NCBI GenBank assembly: GCA_005656395.1
Contig: SRSI01000031.1
Span: 434,001-498,000 of the forward strand
Length of the DNA stretch: 64,000 nucleotides
Source of the DNA: Strongyloides papillosus
Lineage: Eukaryota; Nematoda; Chromadorea; Rhabditida; Strongyloididae
Direction: 5' to 3'
Shown: positions 23,809 to 37,100 of the stretch, in pieces
How the letters are laid out: each line of letters opens with the position of its first letter
How positions within the stretch are numbered: position 1 is the stretch's first letter
Program-made: the position numbers and the translations under genes
Notes under the pieces: generated by a model
The model's input: only the letters and a program-made list of their open reading frames with translations
Told to the model about the DNA's origin: nothing
Database searches by the model: none

Positions 23809-25394
23809 GGGTTACAAAGTAAAATGTAGACAATGTCGAATAAACGTATGTCATATTTCAAAAACGTCTTTGTTAGAAATGCGCGCGTCCACATGAACTC
23901 ATCAAAAATTAACTTGCTTTTTTACTAGATCTTATAGCGGTCTTTAAAATACTTTTGGGAAGATGTTACCGGGTTGTTACATAGAGTAGGAAATATTTTC
24001 GATTGGTAACAGAAGTGGCTTGTCATCACAATTTTACCTATTTATACTAAATTAATCATCAAAATATGAGGTCAAGCGAGAATTATCTTACAAAGGAAAT
24101 AATCAAATACCAATTTATTCATTATAGCTATCAGCAAAAAGATAAGATATTCCACATGTATTAGAGTTGTTTTTCACTTTTGGGGGTTGTCAAGAGTCTA
24201 TTTATGGTAGAGTTTGGACATACGCAGTAGTTTTATCTACTTCAGGATGCCTTAACGTTTGATGAAATATTAAATGCAGATTAGTTACTGACGTCCACAT
24301 ATTTTCATTTGTTTCCAAAGAAATATACAATTTTTTAACTTGTTATTTATGTAAATGGGTTTTTTTTAATAGTGCTTCACTTAAAGTCAACATTTGAAGG
24401 GTACTAAATTATAGCACTGGTAAAAAGTGTTCATCTTTCATGGGTTATTTTAAAATCATTATTGTGGTTTTATTATAATTAAAATCGGTTAATAAAGAAG
24501 AAAACTTTGTATTGTAATGTTGAGAATTTTCTCGATATTTTAAACGAGTCACAGTCAATTTGAAATACTGTCTTATTGAATAGTATTCTCAGTCATATTT
24601 ATTTCAAATTTTTTACACAGAGTATTAATTGTTAAAAATATATTTTTGAAGACTAGTAAAATCAATTATACTTGTTCTTTTTATGAATATTTTTGAATAA
24701 ACCTGATTATTGAAATTTTAGTATAGTAATATTATAGAAAAGTTTTCTATACAGTTAATGGAGTTGCAATCATGTAAAGTCTATAATATTTTAATTATTC
24801 TTAAGGTGATGTTATTATAAATTATTGTTATAAACGGTAGTAGATCGTATTGAACTTTCAAATCTGCGGCAGATAACGAAAAAGCATAGATAAACTTTTG
24901 TAATGCAATAAAAATGCGAAAAGATTCATTGGACTTAAAATCACTAAATCATGGTTAATTATCTTCAATGGTATGTATTACAAATTCAGCATATATCAGT
25001 CCATAAAAAATTTTTTTATATCGCTAAGGTGAAACAATTTATCGATCATTGCTGGTATTTCAAATTTCCAAAATTTCATTTATATTTTTGAAAAATCGCT
25101 TATAAATCTACAACGTAAAAGTATCAGAACATTAATAATCTATGTTGTCCTGAAAAGAAAAATTGCGAAGATATGGTAGTGCTATTTTACCAAAGTGATA
25201 TCTTTTGTTAGGAATGATTGTCAACTATTTTGGAGTATAGTAATTACAACGTTTCAATTTGATCTCATTTTTTGTACCAATGTCCATTTGAGGTGTTTTT
25301 ATCCTTTGCCTTTAGTTATTTGTTTCTAAGTCAGTTAATTTTTTTTATGTATTTTAGTCTTTAAAACTACCGAGGAGATCCTTAATACACCACG
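23809..25394. other. Divergent intergenic region, POLA1/RPLP0
   Basis: About 1.6 kb between POLA1 (-) and the P0 gene (+), and less extremely AT-rich than the other gaps. No ORF or RNA gene is recognised. An acceptor TGTATTTTAG ending at 25357 lies 37 bp before the P0 ATG and probably receives a spliced leader. Both promoters should be here. Confidence 0.5.
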
Positions 25395-26386
25395 ATGGTT
25401 AGGGAAGACAGAAATGCATGGAAGGCTAAATATTTCGCCAGAATTGTTGTAAGTTTATTTTATTTAAATCTACATAAATAAGAATATCATTTAAGAAACT
25501 TTTCGATGAATACCCAAAACTTCTTGTTGTAGGAGTTGACAATGTTGGTTCCAAACAAATGCAAGAAATCCGTATTGCCATGAGAGGTCATGCTGAAATT
25601 CTTATGGGAAAAAATACCATGATCCGTAAGGCTATGAGACCAGTTATCCAACAAAAACCAGAACTCGAAAGACTTCTTCCACTTATTGTTGGAAATGTTG
25701 GATTTGTCTTCACTCACGAAGATCTTGGAGAAACAAGAAAGAAGCTCTTGGAAAACAAGAGAGGTGCTCCAGCTAAGGCCGGTGCTATTGCTCCATGTGA
25801 TGTCAAATTGCCACCACAAAATACTGGTATGGGACCTGAAAAGACTTCATTCTTCCAAGCTCTTCAAATTCCAACCAAAATTTCTCGTGGTACAATTGAA
25901 ATCTTGAACGAAGTTCATCTTATTAAGACCGGAGACAAAGTCGGAGCTTCTGAAGCTGCTCTTCTTAACATGTTGAACATCACTCCATTCTCATATGGTT
26001 TGGAAGTTAAACACGTTTTCGATAACGGTACAATCTACTCTCCAGCTGTCTTGGATATGACTGATGAAGATCTTCGTGAGAAATTCATGGAAGGAGTTAC
26101 CAGAATTGCTGCACTTTCTCTTGGACTTGGATATCCAACTCGTGCTTCTGCTCCACACTCTATTGCCAATGGATTCAAGAACTTGTTGTCTATTGCTGCC
26201 GTTACAGATGTTACATTCAAACAAGCTGAGACTCTTAAGGAATATCTTGCTGACCCATCTAAGTTCGCTGCTGCTGCACCAGCTGCTTCTAGCGCTCCTG
26301 CTGCCGCTGCATCTGCTCCAGCTAAGAAAGAAGAAGTTAAGGAGGAATCTGAAGATGAGGATATGGGATTCGGGCTCTTTGATTAA
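25395..26386 (+). CDS. RPLP0: 60S acidic ribosomal protein P0 (uL10)
   Basis: Exon 1 is 25395-25448, exon 2 is 25496-26386, with a 47 bp intron in phase 0. The product is 314 residues, the normal length. P0 anchors the P1/P2 stalk to the large ribosomal subunit and recruits elongation factors. The N-terminus has [16 protein letters not shown]. The middle holds the rRNA-binding domain with [10 protein letters not shown] and an insertion domain. The C-terminus is an Ala-rich hinge followed by the invariant acidic tail [12 protein letters not shown]. Codon use leans toward C-ending and GGA codons, unlike its AT-rich neighbours, as expected for a very highly expressed gene. A polyadenylation signal AATAAA is at about 26496. 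Confidence 0.98.
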
Positions 26387-26648
26387 TTCACCTAAATTTT
26401 ATGGTAATTGGTCTTTACCCGTAGATGCCTCGGTCATCACTTTGGTATCACATAGAGTTACGAAAGCCTTCCTCTATTTTGTTATTGTTGTAAAATAAAA
26501 CTTGTTTTCAATTTTTATTTTTAAAAAAATTCTAATTATACAGTAATTTAATTAGTGGTATTTTACCGTTTTTTATCTGTTTTTTTGTGTGTAGTAATTT
26601 TATAGTTATTTTATTCTATTACAGGGTCAATTCTACTTTCGATTCAGG

Positions 26649-27463
26649 ATGCTTATCTACAAAGATGCTTTCACAGGTAGGTAATTATTTATTCAGAAAG
26701 TATTCCCGCACTCCTTAAATTGTCCATCCTGTATGTTATTAGGTTTATTTTAATTAATGTTTTATTAATTGATATAAGCTTTCTAATGTCACAATGGGAG
26801 GCCGATGAGTATAGTGTGGAAAATAAAGTTGGAATTAAATATCTTTAAATCTTGTACTTACTTCTTTATGGAGTTTGTTCACATAAAAATTCCAAACAAT
26901 CGAAATATAGAAGTAATAGTTTTTTTAATATTTTTTTTACAGATGATGAACTTTGTTCTGATTCATTCCCAATGAAACTCGTTGATGACTTTGTTTATGA
27001 GTTTAAAGGTAAACATGTCGTTCGTAAGGAAGGAGAAATTGTTCTTGCTGGTGCTAATCCTTCAGCTGAAAATGAAGAAATGGAAGATGGTGGTTGTGAA
27101 GAACATGTTGAACGTGGTATTGATTTTGTTCTCAACCATCGTCTTGTTGAAATGAATTGTTATGAAGATGCCAGCACCTTCAAATCATATGCTAAAAGTT
27201 TTATGAAGAAGACTCTTGACCTTATGCAAAAAAATGGTAAATCTGAAGAAGAAATTAATACCTGGAAGAAGAAAGCCCAAACTTGGATTACATCTCTTAT
27301 CGCCAAGGATCGTTTCAAGAATCTTGCTTTCTTCATTGGAGAAAACATGGCTGAAGGAAGTGGCGAAGGGCAAGTTGCTATTGTCGAATATAGAGATGAA
27401 AATGGCTCTGAAGTCCCAACTCTTATGTTGGTCAAGGAAGCTATTGTTACAGAAAAAATTTAA
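26649..27463 (+). CDS. Translationally controlled tumour protein (TCTP)
   Basis: Exon 1 is 26649-26676 (9 codons plus one base), exon 2 is 26943-27463, with a 266 bp intron in phase 1. The product is 182 residues. TCTP is an abundant calcium- and tubulin-binding cytosolic protein with roles in growth and stress survival. The start MLIYKDAFTDDELCSDSFP is the classic TCTP N-terminus, and it is only obtained by joining the tiny first exon. The signature region FFIGENM is present, as is the coiled helical hairpin (about 80-125). A further ATG upstream in the long open frame of exon 2 is intronic. An acceptor TTCTATTACAG ending at 26624 may take a spliced leader. The first intron is longer than most here and may hold other sequence (see findings). 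Confidence 0.97.
26677..26942 (+). other. Long first intron of TCTP
   Basis: 266 bp, compared with about 42-60 bp for most introns in this window. It contains GC-richer blocks (around 26705-26733 and 26790-26815). Vertebrate TPT1 introns host an H/ACA snoRNA, so a small RNA is a possibility. I could not fold it convincingly. Confidence 0.3.
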
Positions 27464-28985
27464 GAGGAGTTGTTTAATGCTGTGAAGTTGTTAAGTTTAA
27501 CTTGATCATCCATTAAGTTTTTTTTGCTCTTTTACCATTATTATTTAAGAAAATATTAATGCTAATTTCACAAGTGACATTTAATATTTCACTCCTATAT
27601 TGTCTATAAAAAAAGTTTGTACTTGTTATCTTATTATTCATAAGTGTGTCTATTTAGTTCGTGTATAACATTTTAAAAATCTTCTACTCAAAAACATATA
27701 ACGTTATTTATGTGCATAATATCTTTTTTTACACATCATTTTTTATTTGATTTTTGAACAAGATATTATTTTGTATGTATGTTGATGAGTGAAATAAAAA
27801 AATTTCGAGTAAAAAAAAGTTAATCATAGGTTTTATATAGTATGTATACTTGTTTTATTTAATTATGATGAACGTATTTTTCTTCATTTTTTTTAGTAGT
27901 TGAAAAAGTGTATATGAATATCTTTAGCTTTTTCATTATTTACAAGATATTTTAAGAATGTAAAAGATCTTAATTACTTATAAATATCATAAATCGATTT
28001 TACTTTTTCTCTTAAAAATTAGTAAAAGTTCTTTTTTTTTGATAAAACAAAGAAATATACTTCTATAGAAGTAGATTAGTGATTAAAAATTATAATGTAA
28101 TATTTAAAATTTCTTTTTTTTTAGAAATATTTAGTATTAGTTTGAAAATGTTCGAGAGAATAATTTTACATCCATTTTTATATATATATTAAGTTTATAC
28201 GCATCGTACATAGATGGTATTTGATGAAGAGGTGAAAGTTAGTCTAACTTCATCACTTATCTAAAATACCTTTTAATAATTTCCTTGAAAATCTTTCGTT
28301 AATCCGCCACATTATAATAATAATGTAATTGACTATATCAGTATTTAATATTATGAAATAATATGAATTTATAAATATATTCATATATATATATATATAT
28401 CAATCTGTTAATGTAATGTTTATCAATTTATTTCTTTTTCTTTTTATATACTTTTTGAATGATATTGGTAAACTTTTTGACAAAATGAATTTTTACTAAA
28501 ATATGTATAGATGAAATAAAATGATATATTGTTAAATATAGAAATACAAAATTTATTTTTACTATATATTAGAATATTATTATTGTCTTTGAAATATATT
28601 TTTTAACAAAATATTGTTTTATTTTTTATGATGACAAAAGCTTTATTAAGTATTCTATATGATACAATTGAATATATCTTCTCCTTTTATTGTTCGCCAA
28701 ATACATACACATCTCCTTGGTATTTCTTTTAATATTATATATTTAGACGCAATTAAATATAGTTGATTGTCTTAAAACAAAAAAAAAGTTATCGACATGT
28801 AATTTAATTTATTGTTTCTATAAAAAACTCTCTCTTTAAATCTTTTGTGCACATCATGTTTCTAATATTTTTTTATTGTAAATATCGGTAGTTATTAGTT
28901 TTTGGGTTTGTGTTTTAAATTTATTAAAGTTTATAACGATAAATTGTTATATAACATTTTTGTTTAAAGATACATATATAAAATT
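27464..28985. other. Intergenic region between TCTP and METTL26-like gene
   Basis: About 1.5 kb, AT-rich, with an (AT)n tract at about 28384-28401. No gene is seen. Confidence 0.5.
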
Positions 28986-29739
28986 ATGTTACAAAACGCT
29001 GCTGCCTCGAGAAATTGTAAACCAATTGTTGAAGTGTTAAAAAATTATATTTCTCCAGAGGACAATTTTAAAGTAAGTTAAAATTCCCCTAAAATTTTAC
29101 TTTTTTTTAAAGGTTCTTGAAATTGCCTCTGGAACTGGGCAACATATTTTATCATTTGCTAAAAATTTCCCAAATTCAACATTTCAACCATCAGAAGTTT
29201 CTCATAGATATTTACATTCTATTGTAGCATATTTGGATATGTTACGTAATGCACATTCTATGATTAGTAAAAAAGAAATAAATATTAGAGTACCGTTGTA
29301 TATAGATGTTTCAAAGGCTCCAACCAAATGGGCAATGCCACAAGATTATGGTCCTAATGAAATTGATGTTATGATTAGTATTAATTTATTGCATATTTGC
29401 TCACAAGATGCTGTTATAGGTCTCTTTAGGGTAAGTTAAAAGAATTTCATTTATCATAACAAGTACAAATTAAATTCTTTTAAATTTATGTAGGCAGCGG
29501 GAGCATTTTTAAAACAAAACACCGGAAAATTATTTACTTATGGACCATATGCAATTGATGGAATAATTAGTCCTCAAAGTAATGTTGAATTTGACATAAG
29601 TTTAAAAGAAAAAAATTCAGAATGGGGTTTGCGTGATATAACAGATCTTAATGCAATTGCCGAGAAGTTTGGTTTGAAACTAATTAATACTCATCAAATG
29701 CCAGCTAACAATTATATTCTTGTGTTTGGAAAACAATAA
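28986..29739 (+). CDS. METTL26/UPF0585 family methyltransferase-like protein
   Basis: Three exons: 28986-29072, 29113-29430 and 29494-29739, with introns of 40 and 63 bp, both phase 0. The product is 216 residues. The family (METTL26, DUF938) has a class I SAM-dependent methyltransferase fold, and its substrate is unknown. The start MLQNAAASRNCKPIVEVL is typical. Motif I reads LEIASGTGQH (about 31-40), with further blocks at FQPSE, MISINLLHI and GAFLKQNTGKLFTYGPY. The C-terminus ends in a beta strand NNYILVFGK as in homologs. The first 29 residues come from exon 1, and each splice keeps the domain continuous. The next gene lies 440 bp downstream on the same strand. Confidence 0.92.
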
Positions 29740-30181
29740 TTTATACATTTCAAATATAGTGATTTTTTCTATTCGTTTTAGAATATAAAAAAAATTGAAA
29801 AAAAATTTAATCTCCGATGTAGTAACATTATTAATAGAAGAAAAAAAGTTCAAGAGAAATATGTGGAACAAAACAAAAAAGTGTTGCATCATTGTAACAA
29901 TACAAATAAAAAATTCTTGTTTATTTGTGGATAATAACTTTATAATTTTTTTTTATTAGATTGCTTTATATTAGATATATTTTACATAATTATTAATATT
30001 TTTATTTGTGATTTATAAAACATAACACTATTTTTTATAGAAAATACCCCAAAATTTTACAAGCAATTACATTATTTGCTAAATAATATTTGTGAATTAT
30101 GTTGAAAAATAGTTAATTTAATTAACCGATAATTTTTTTCACCTTGTTTATGATAAATTTTTACATATTTTTATAGGGGAA
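29740..30181. other. Short intergenic gap with trans-splice-like acceptor
   Basis: 442 bp of AT-rich sequence between two same-strand genes. ACATATTTTTATAG ends at 30176, five bases before the next ATG, and probably receives a spliced leader. No ORF of note. Confidence 0.5.
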
Positions 30182-32378
30182 ATGACAAAGAAACAGGTTA
30201 TGAAAGTTACCTTGCCATCAAATCAAACATTTTTAGCAAAATTTTTTGAATTATTAAAAAATGTCTATTCAATTATATATATTTATATGATAGGTTTATA
30301 CTATACATTCGATGAGTTAATTGTTGATTTATCACAAAACGCGTATGATAATAATGAAATGAAAAGTGGAATGAATGATATTCTTGTATATTTAAATAAA
30401 TATTGTGATAAAAAAAAGACATCTGGTAGTAATGGTGTTGCCTTAGTTACAGGAACTGAGGGGACTATTGGTAAAGAAGTATGTAAAAATTTACTATCGT
30501 TAAATATGAAAATTATATGTTTAACTAATTTTGAAGAAAATGAAAAAAGAAAATTGCTTTTTAGTGATAACTCTTCTGTCACATACGTCAGTTGTGACTT
30601 AGCTAATTTAAAAAGTGTTAAGAATGCATGTAAAATTGTCAAAGGAATGATTGATTCATTAGATCTTGTTTTATGCAACGCAGGTGTTATGTGTATAAAA
30701 GATAAAAGGGATTTTAATGAAAGTGATGATAATAAAATTGAAAAATTTTATCAAGCAAATATAGAAAGTCATTCTTTAATTAATTTTATTAGTCATGCTG
30801 GAATTGTAAAAGAGATGAAAGAACTTCTTAGAAATAGTTCCCTTCCACAAGGAGGAAAAGTTATTTTTGTTTCTTCATCAACATGTCATGCTGGGAAAAT
30901 ACCTACGTTAAATGAAATTAATGAAGGTAATTGAAAACCCCCCTTTCTTTCTAGTGACTTATATTATTAATGATTTATTTATTTGCATATACTTATATTT
31001 GTTACAGGAAGGTTTTTGACAGAATACTTAAATGGATATCAAGCATATGCCAACTCCAAACTTTATCTTTCAATGTATTCTTTGTATTTACATAATTTTT
31101 CTGAAATTGAAGTAGTAGATAAACCTATTGAAGTGAAAAATGATGGAAAATGTAATGATATTGGTAAAGGGAAAATTGAATATTTATCCCTCCATCCTGG
31201 TGTTGTTGCTGGAAACTTGTATAAACATGTTAATTTCATCTTCCAATTTGCCATATGTCATCTTTTAAAGGTTATCTTACGGTAAGTTATACAATAATTG
31301 AAACATGATATATTACACATATATAGTGTGATTTTATTCTACATCAAAAGCTTATACTATTTATCTTTGATGAATATTTAAATTAGAAAACAAATAGTAA
31401 ATTTAGTCAAGATAAAGTTCACATTTCTAGTTGTTAAGTGTGAAGTAAATACATTTTATGCTAATCATCATTCAAAAGAAAATATAATCTATGTCTTTTG
31501 ATCATTCTTCTTATTATATTATAAAATTTAATTTCTTGAGAGTTGTTTTTAACAACAAATAATAGGCAAACATATATTGGAAAAGAAAACATTCTATTTA
31601 CTATAAAATAAAATCCATCTATATCTTAATACTTGAACTTTACAATTACTCATACTTCATAATAAGAAGGAATAAATTATAAATAGTTTGTGTTATAACA
31701 TATGCCAAAAATAGTAAAAAAACAGCAGGAATTGACTGCTAATTTTATTGCGTCATACTTTTATTATTCTTTTTATAAAAACCAATCCTTTTATTGTAAT
31801 ATAAAATAACGGAAAATCTTTTGATATTAGATAAGATGAAGTTTGTTTGAAGAGTAAGTGTTGTGTCATTAAGAAATTTTATGTCTTTTAGAAAGGAAGA
31901 AAGAAAATCTGTATTCACTTAAACTTTTAATTATTTTGTTTCTCTAAATTTTATAGGTAATTAGAGTTAGATAAAAGTGCAGTAGATACAAAATAAAATA
32001 TGTCTATGATAGTAAGAAAAAGATACTAAAAATTAATTGTAATTGTTTGTAGTAAACAAACTTTTAAGTATGTTTTCAAATACTAACTTAAAGAATATGT
32101 TACTATATAATTAGAGTGAACTATATTTTAGTTTAAGATGTTAAATCTCTTTTGTCAAAATAACAAGTATTTTGTTTTTACTTTTTAGATCACCAATTGT
32201 TGCAGCATACTATATAACTGAAATAGCATTGAAACCAATTTTCAAATTAGAAGGAAGATATTTTGAGAACAATTATCCGGTTAATATAAAAGGATTATCA
32301 GATAACCCGGGTTTAATTATGAATTTTGGTCGTAAAGTTGATGATATTTTGGAAGATATTGGTTTTAACGTTTCTTAA
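30182..32378 (+). CDS. Short-chain dehydrogenase/reductase, DHRSX/retinol-dehydrogenase-like
   Basis: Three exons: 30182-30926, 31008-31281 and 32189-32378, with introns of 81 bp and 907 bp (phases 1 and 2). The product is 402 residues. It should be an NAD(P)-dependent oxidoreductase acting on a lipid-like or carbonyl substrate, anchored by an N-terminal hydrophobic segment (about 26-44). The Rossmann fold starts at VALVTGTEGTIG (about 86-97). NAG is at 166-168, a serine-rich strand VSSSTCHAG at about 230-238, and the catalytic YANSK (Y262, K266) just after the first intron. SLHPGVV is also typical. The cofactor motif is altered: TGTEGTIG replaces the usual TGxxxGIG, so the middle glycine is lost. 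The last intron is long for this genome. I cannot name the ortholog. Confidence 0.85.
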
Positions 32379-34168
32379 GTTTTTAGAATGTTTACTTATA
32401 AAATAATAATCTAAACTTTAAGAATATTTATTAAAGGGTAATAAAATATTAAGTCTTTTCTGTTAATCTTTTCGTTTTACTAAAACAATGTTTTATACTC
32501 TTGCATTATAATCAGATTATGGAGCGTCAAAAGTCATTTAAATCTATCATAGAATATTAAATATTATTGGTATTATACTAAATAATGATTTTAGTATAAA
32601 AAAGACAAAATATTCAAACATATGCATTGTATATTACTAAATTATTCCATATTGTATTATTTCGGAAGAATATTTTATTTTATTTTTAAAGATACCGTCT
32701 TACAATTAAAACATAATATCTTTTTATGAGGAAAAGGAAGAATAATCAATAACAATGTATTTGAATACATTATTTATAATGAGACAATCATCGTAACACA
32801 ATAATATATCTCATCTCTCACCAATGAAAAAAAACAAATATTTAACTAATCATTGATCGTTTATTCTTATTTATGGAACAAACATTGATTAAATCAATAA
32901 AAAAAACACTTTTTTGTAAAATTATTTTATTGTCAATAAATGAGAAACAAAAGAATATTTTAATATTTAAAAGGATTGGCAGACTAAATAATAAAATAAA
33001 AAAAGAATAATATAATAAAGTAATGAGTTTATAAGAAATGATTTTAAGGAAAAAAACTATCATTTCAGTATATTTATACCGTGAAATATATCACCATATG
33101 AAGTAAGAAATTTTACAATTATTGCAAAAGTAATTTTTTTAAAAGAAATGTTAAGTAATAAAAATACAATATCTTTAAAAAAATTATAACAATTATAAAA
33201 TTTGATATAATTCATTAAAGCGATAAAAAAAATAAAAATTAAAGTTTGTAGAGAGGATCAAATAAATGAATTGACAAAAAACAAATTCACACATGAAACT
33301 AAAATAATATCAATGTGTAACTAAACAGACAAATTTAACTAGTGAGATTAACTAATAATATTGCAAAATACCAAAAAAAGCTATCTAATATTAATTATTT
33401 TTTCACAGATATTTGACACTTTTCATTATCTATAGGCTTTGTCTAAAACAACAAAAATTAATAATTAATATTAACACGTATTACTAATAATGTGTGTATA
33501 AATTTCAATGTTTCCAAGAGTTGATTTGATAAAAATGATATCAGTATTCGTAAAAATTTTTTACATCTATTCATTTCTTTCCATTCCATCTATAGAATTG
33601 AAAATATCAAATCTTGGAAAACAATATTTACCACTACATGTGACTAAACTAATGTATTAAAAACTACTTGTATTCTTTGAATAGCCGTATCTCTTTTCAA
33701 AGTATCTAATTATACCTCCGTACTTGAATATTATATATTAAAAATTAAGAGACACATTGACTCCTTTGTCCTGACAAATGGAGAATGCAAAGAAATATTC
33801 TTCATCAAATTACTAAACCAATTATACCATGTTATATATTTTTTCCGAGTTTTTTAATTTTACTTTTTAATGTTTTTTTTGATTTTTTTCACTACTCTTC
33901 ACGGTGTGGATCTTATATTATGTATTATCTTGTTAAGGAAATGTCTACCATTGGGGTTAATATAATAGAATTAAGGATTTTATTTTCATTTGTTTGCACT
34001 TTTCTTCATTTATTTGTATTTTTGTTGTAGAAATATTCATTCTTTCATAAACTTTTTTGAGATGCTTAAATATTTAATAAATCATTTTCTTCGCTTTATT
34101 ATTCATTTTTTTTTGTCATCTGCTACAGATTTTTTTGATTAAAAAAGTGAAATAAATTAATTGATAAA
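32379..34168. other. Intergenic region, no gene seen
   Basis: About 1.8 kb between the dehydrogenase (+) and the unknown protein (-), both 3' ends. AT-rich. Open frames at 32842-33063 (-) and 33785-34030 (+) are hydrophobic low-complexity translations without support. Confidence 0.5.
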
Positions 34169-37100
34169 TTAAAATTTAGATGAAGAAGAAATGTGACCTT
34201 GAGTATGATAGTAAGTGAACATCCTTTTTTTATTGTTAGCATCACCTCCAACAGCTGTTAATGGTGGGGAGTGTTTTCTTTTCCTAAATTCATAATTTTC
34301 ATCTTCATCCTCACTATTATAAATTTCATCACTCTTCATTGCTTCTTCATCAATTTCACTGGGATCTTCAAGAAATGAGTTATTTCCCAACCAATTACCA
34401 CTTTGTTGAAACGAGGAATCTCCCGTAGAAAACCACATTGGTGGGAATTCTGAAACATTCTCCTCCTCTTTGACATTTTTGATGTCTTCTTCTTTTACTT
34501 CTTTGGCTGATGGACGACGTTCTGGTAAATTTATTATACGGATTCTTAACTCTCCTGGGTTTAAGCCTTCTATTTTCTTGACAACTGTCCGATCTTTTTT
34601 TAATTCCTCTATCTCCTCTGGACTTAAACCCATTTCCTCCAAAAAAGGACTTGGTACTTGGTTAGTTTCATTTTCATAATAAGAAAAGGCATCTGTGCCT
34701 TCTTCAAATACAGCATTTTCATTATGCTTACTTTTTCTACTAGTGCTTTTAAAGTGTGTTACAATATTATCTTCAACAATATATTCAATTGGTAATTCTT
34801 GTTTGGGTTCAATTCTAGGAATTTCCTCAATTTTTGGTTGTTGGGATGCCTTAACAATCTCCATTTTTGGTTTTTCTCTGGATACTTCTTCGTGTTCATT
34901 AGTTTCAGGGTTAACAGTAACAACTTTACAGCTGTTAGATTTTGGTGTAATAACCATATAAGCTTCAGTTGATGGTGATGTAACTCTGGGAATTTTTGAT
35001 TTCATCTTTTTAATTTTATTAAAATGATTAAAGGTTTCAATACTAAAACCTTTATCTATATTTTCTATTTCGGATTTATTAACTTCTCTACCACATGTAC
35101 ATGGTACATCATTAATATTCTTAACAGATGGATCAAACATAACAGAAGATTTGGCACAAGAAAGTAAATGACAAATTTTTGATGGAAAACTTTTACCCTT
35201 TCCAAGACGTTCTCGTTCTAATTTAGCAGTTAAAAATTCTGCTAATTCCTCTTTACTTAAACTTTCAAAAATATAAACACCGGCTTCTTCCAATAATCTA
35301 TAATTAAATAAAAATTAATAAATAGTATTTTAACATTTAATAAATCGAAAATTACTAGAATAGCAAAATTCTATTAATAAACTTTATTATGATATAATAA
35401 AAAAATAGTAAATTTAGGACTATGATAAATAATTATACCAACAAGATAATAAAAAATTTATAACTAGTAAATATAATTTTTTCTATGATAATCTTTTGTA
35501 AAACGTTAAATATTAACCTAAACGTTGTATTGTATATATTTTTAAAGATAAATAATTGATATAATAAAAAGTCTATTTAAATACTATAAAAAGTTATTAT
35601 AAAAATAAATATTATATATATTTATCTTTTTTGTTAAACAGTAAAGCAATAAAAAAGTTACATGTCTGTTTCATTAAACAGATGTATGCGAAGATGAGTT
35701 TTATATGAGAAAAATGTATATTTATTTTGTGAAGGGGACAATGTACAATTGTTAGAGAATGATGAAATACTTGTCAACTTAGAATAGTTATAAGAATGAT
35801 GCAATAATTTCTTGTCTAAATTTACACTTTATACATGTTATTAACTATTCAAATAGAAAAAATTTAATAAGCATTTTCATTAATATGATGCAATTTTAAG
35901 TCTTTAGTAGATAACATTTGTATTTATTTGTTAAGATTTTGATCATTTAATTCTTTATTTTTTATCTTAAAACATATCTTATAATTTATATTTTTGCAAA
36001 CATACAATCATTAAAAGTTTTTGAAAAATAGAGTAAACGACATAAGGATTATAATAATAATAATTATCATTGTTATTTATCACTTATTGTTTTCTTTTCA
36101 ACTCATGTAAGATACACTTCATTTACCATTTTTTGTATACAAGATATATTAATAATTATAATAACCCTTTAACAACTAGATGTCAATGACAAGGTCTTCC
36201 ACTAAATAATAAAATAAAATTACCTAAATATCAATTATAATATTAGGTAAAAGCAATATATTATTGTAAAATTTTTTAAAACATTATAACAATGTGTATT
36301 AATACTTCTTTTATATTTTTCATTCATAAACAATCAATGTTCTTTCTATAAAAGATAACAAAAACTTTATCTTCAATCTATAATAATATCTCTTTTTATA
36401 GACAAACAGATTATAATTATTGTATGGTCGAGTAATTTGAAAAGAATGTTATATTAAAAAGAATACACTTTTATATCATATTATCTGAATTAACTTCGAT
36501 AATAAAAAGGCATATTTTGTTTCATACTCATAATACAACTATAATCTTACTTTACTCCTACTTTTAATTGGAGTAAAAATTGTAGGTTATAAAACAATAA
36601 TTAGTTTTAGGATACAGTAATTACATTTATTTTTAGTTTTTTTTACTTTTCCTAGAATGATTATGTTACTCGTCTCAAATTTCACCTTTGATTAAAAAGT
36701 TTAAAATTTTAATAAGCTTGTAATTATTGTTGTAAATTGTTTAATTAAAAAAACAAGGTTTTATTTTTATAAAGGAATTAGAAATTATTATTAATATGTG
36801 TCAATTAGCAACTTTTAACTAAAATACAAACAATTATTGCTCTAAAAATTACTAACTTAGGAAGTACCTAACGATTAGTGGCTATTATTTAAAATACTTT
36901 TGTATCTACACTCTAACAAAATTATATTTCTTTGAAAATGAAACTACATACTACTGTATATCTTATTATTTATTTATTCTATTGTTTAGTTAAGTATACA
37001 ATACCAAATAAATAATTCACCTACGACTGTCTAATAATATTAAGAGAATATATAAATGTATTAAATATTATTTTCAAGAATATGATTAAAAAGATTCAAA

